Assembly (NCBI GenBank): GCA_920105805.1 | Contig: CAKKTI010000292.1 | Location: 6,038-27,968 of the forward strand | DNA length: 21,931 bases | Direction of reading: 5' to 3' | Origin: Condylostoma magnum | Lineage: Eukaryota > Ciliophora > Heterotrichea > Heterotrichida > Condylostomatidae | Shown: piece after piece, positions 19,823-21,931 of the stretch | How the letters are laid out: each line of letters starts with the position of its first letter | Numbering within the stretch: position 1 is the first letter of the stretch | The notes under the pieces: generated by a model | What the model saw: only the letters and a program-made list of their open reading frames with translations | The model's database searches: none | What the model was told of the DNA's origin: nothing | Program-made: the position numbers and the translations under genes

Positions 19823-21040
19823 CTAATCTCTTCCATACTTATTTGCATAATAATCTCTCATAGAGTCAAGTAACAAAACAGACTTCTAATCCAAAAACTT
19901 CTTACATGAAGTGGCCATATCCTAATCCGTTATAACATTTCTCTAGTCCCTAATGGCAAAGTACCCTGCTTCATTAACAATATGCGATAAATCAGCCCCT
20001 GAACAATTATTAGCTTCCTTTGCAATTTACTCAACCATTTCTTCCCCTACCTCATGCTTCCTTTTCCCTAAATGTATCCATAATATATCCTTCCGAGCCT
20101 CCTATGACGGCAGCTCTACAGCGATTTTCCTATCAAACCTTCCAGGCCTCATCAACGCCTCATCCAGCATAGTATGTTTATTAGTAGCTGCAAGTACTAC
20201 CACCTTACTTGAATCATTAAACCCATCCATCTCCGTCAGTAACTAATCAATTGTAGTTAAATTCTCAGCATGGTAGTTCATAGATTAACTTCTTTTAATA
20301 CCCAAGCACTCGATTTCATCTATAAACAAAATGCAAGGACTTAGTTCCCTGGCTTATTTAAAAATATCTCGCACACGTCTGGCACCCACACCCACGTACA
20401 TTTCTACGAAATCTGAGCCAGCAGATGCAATAAAATTAACACCTGCTTCACAGGCAGTTGCCTTTGCTAATAAGGTTTTTCCTGTGCCACTTGGACCGTA
20501 TAGCAAAACACCTTTGGGCAACTGAGCACCTACTTGTATATATCGTTCCGGGTTTTGAAAGTAGTCTATAATCTCCTGCATACTCTACTTAGCCTCCTCG
20601 TTGCCAGCAATATCATCGTATGTTATTTTCTAGTTTTATTAGTAAGGGTGCTTTTTAAATCGAGGTTAATACATAAGAAGATAGTAGGATATAAAAAGAA
20701 CGGAGGTGACTCCTATCACTACAGTATCTGCTATGGAGAATTATTCCTTTATATATTCTAAGTCAATTCCTCGTTGTTTTGCAATTTAAATTATCTCCGC
20801 ACTTGCTTGTGATGTTATATTAACTACTCTTCATATACCGTCTACTTAGTACTAGACGATTTCACCTACTTCTATGATTTTTGTTACGTTTCGAGTAGCA
20901 ATGTCATTCAGGAAAGTGGAATAGCTTACAGTTTCACTTATTTAGGTGTAGAGGTAATAGGCTGATAGACTTATTCCTGCTATAGCGGAAGAAATTTATA
21001 TAATAGGGTTTTTGAATAAGCTAACTATTTACTCCCACAT
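19823..21040 (-). CDS. FtsH-like membrane AAA ATPase lacking the M41 protease domain
   Basis: The frame encodes 405 aa. It has the FtsH N-terminal architecture of two membrane helices (about 12-31 and 105-123) around an FtsH_ext domain ([19 protein letters not shown]), as in m-AAA/AFG3 proteins. The complete AAA+ module follows: Walker A GPSGTGKT (182-189), pore loop MYVG, Walker B IDE (240-242), arginine finger RPGR (298-301), and a helical lid ending NKYGRD. The protein stops there at TAG TAA (19825-19820). No HExxH or M41 sequence follows, and the next gene starts 47 nt on. One Trp (residue 70) is TGA. Start ATG 21040 is in frame with the upstream coiled-coil gene, only a TAA and a TGA separating them. 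It may be a subunit or regulator of a catalytic m-AAA partner, or a chaperone. That is inference. Confidence 0.82.
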
Positions 21041-21049
21041 TAATCAAAT

Positions 21050-21931
21050 TTATATTTCTATGTTAATATTCACAAGCTCGGATATAAGAGTTTGTAGCTC
21101 TATTTCTTGGTTGTATTTGCGTGAAAGCTTGCTTAAAATCACCGATCAGATTTACTGCTGCACTGGCTTGAGGGAAGTTGATATTAGACGGAGCTGCGAT
21201 ATGCTAAGACTACGTTGAGGGATGTTTCTGGAGCTGTGCTTGAGGTTGTTCTTTATGTCACTGATAAGCTAGTTGTAGTAATCTTCTAGAAATTGGTGTA
21301 TGTTTATCTAGTCATTTGCCTAATAGCCGAAATCCTTCTAGGGTTGGATAACTCTTTAAATGTTCCCGTATGTAATAGTAGACTTATTACTAGATAAGCT
21401 CAATAGTTACTTCTCATGTTCTTTCTTCTCACTGATAAAAATTACATAGGCATTGAAATATCCTTTGATATATCCAAATAGTTAAGTAACCTGCTCTGAG
21501 TTTAAATGAGGTTTAATCACTTAAGGGGAGAAGATGTTCCCTTAGTTGCTTGCAGGGACAAATTCAGCATCGTCAAAATCTGCTAGGGCTATTGGACTGT
21601 GTTATCATTCATTTAACCTTTAATTTCTCTTCTAAGGAGGACTTTTAGAAACTTGTTTCTTTTATATCCGCCTTGATTAGAAACTCTTTACCATGTCTTT
21701 CAGCATTTTGATCTGAGATTCGTAGTCTTCTATCTTACGCTTTGATTTTTCAACGTGCTCTGTAGTCATATAATGAATCTTTTTCTGCATGTTTTGCTAC
21801 TGTTTTCTAAGCTAATCGTTTTGTTTGTTTAGTACTTTTACTAGGTCTTCTAAACGTTGAATTTCTCCAGTTTTTGTGTTTATTGTTTTTTCTAATCTTT
21901 GCGTATTTGCATTGTAGGTTTTTTGTAATTA
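21050..21931 (-). CDS. Coiled-coil protein (partial, N-terminus beyond right edge)
   Basis: A frame of 293 codons enters from the right edge and stays open to TAA 21052-21050. The first 100 or so visible residues form a charged coiled coil (EIQRLEDLVKVLNKQNDQL; KSKRKIEDYESQIKML), then a basic KKQVSKSPPQKR linker. A mixed region (IALADFDDAEFVPA, FGYIKGYFNAYVIFIS) and a helical C-terminus ending VNINIEI follow. At least two TGA codons read as Trp (NEWQ and QIWSV). I recognise no family; a centrosomal or cytoskeletal role is only suggested by the coiled coil. The boundary with the FtsH-like gene rests on the TAA and the ATG 9 nt beyond it, because the frame is continuous through both under the sense reading. 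A fusion protein cannot be ruled out. Confidence 0.65.

Noticed and set aside
19953-20525. Plus-strand frames opposite the FtsH-like gene
   Set aside because: Antisense shadows of the conserved AAA module.
1-21931. A cluster of degraded pseudogenes (many in-frame stops under the standard code)
   Set aside because: Stops occur at Gln and Trp positions only, frames are continuous, and catalytic motifs (INO1, FtsH, CDPK, chagasin, SNARE) are intact.
1-21931. Tetrahymena-type code (UGA only a stop)
   Set aside because: TGA interrupts eight genes at Trp sites, including invariant ones in the zinc finger and C2 domain.
1-21931. Karyorelict code (UGA as sole stop, also Trp)
   Set aside because: GOSR1, the zinc-finger gene, UBA and DNAAF1 would then run deep antisense through neighbours; UAR ends give neat non-overlapping genes. 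Not fully excluded without transcripts.
1-21931. Blepharisma-type code (UGA as Trp, UAR only stops)
   Set aside because: INO1, FtsH and DNAAF1 have internal UAA/UAG inside conserved blocks.
1-21931. Transposons, virus-like elements, CRISPR arrays, telomeric repeats
   Set aside because: No direct or inverted terminal repeats, transposase, capsid or polymerase motifs, spaced repeats or chromosome-end repeats were found by eye.

Overview
This window looks like somatic (macronuclear) DNA of a ciliate whose nuclear code has no dedicated stop codon. Under the standard code almost every gene is riddled with stops. Read with UAA and UAG as Gln and UGA as Trp, sixteen long open frames appear with intact family motifs. 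Reassigned UAR and UGA sit where these families expect Gln and Trp: TGA is the invariant Trp of a RanBP2-type zinc finger, of a C2 domain and of a CDPK EF-hand lobe. The same three triplets must also terminate, because several convergent and tandem neighbours would otherwise run far into each other. That combination is known from the heterotrich Condylostoma (NCBI code 28). I infer a Condylostoma-like heterotrich. The karyorelict code, with UGA as the only stop, fits worse.

Layout, left to right: a CH-like/helical-repeat protein (-, its C-terminus off the left edge); a YME1-type FtsH protease (-); inositol-3-phosphate synthase INO1 (+); a calcium-dependent protein kinase (+); a GPG-motif basic protein (-); a RanBP2-type zinc-finger protein (+); a small Ser-rich protein (-); a UBA-domain protein (+); a large TPR/IQ protein (-); a Gln-rich coiled-coil protein with repeated LG motifs (+); the dynein-arm assembly factor DNAAF1/LRRC50 (-); a C2 plus armadillo-like protein with a dual-acylation N-terminus (+); the Golgi SNARE GOSR1/GOS28 (-); a secreted chagasin-type protease inhibitor (-); an FtsH-like AAA ATPase with no protease domain (-); and a coiled-coil protein (-, its N-terminus off the right edge).

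The region is extremely compact. By my gene calls only about 5% lies between genes, and I saw no intron that had to be removed to keep a frame. Several spacers are only 2 to 25 bp. Two divergent genes (DNAAF1 and the C2/ARM gene) have start codons 2 bp apart. Three tandem pairs have a stop followed by the next ATG after 7, 9 and 12 nt, and two of those pairs are in the same frame. With stops that are also sense codons, nothing in the codons themselves separates such pairs. Termination must depend on where the mRNA ends, and neighbouring transcripts must overlap.

The genes are ordinary eukaryotic housekeeping, ciliary, membrane-traffic and signalling genes. I see no operon-like pathway, mobile element, virus-like element, CRISPR array, tRNA or rRNA. 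The unusual biology is in the decoding and the gene packing, plus a protease-less FtsH paralogue and a secreted cysteine-protease inhibitor. All gene ends given here are choices among candidate stops and should be read as such.
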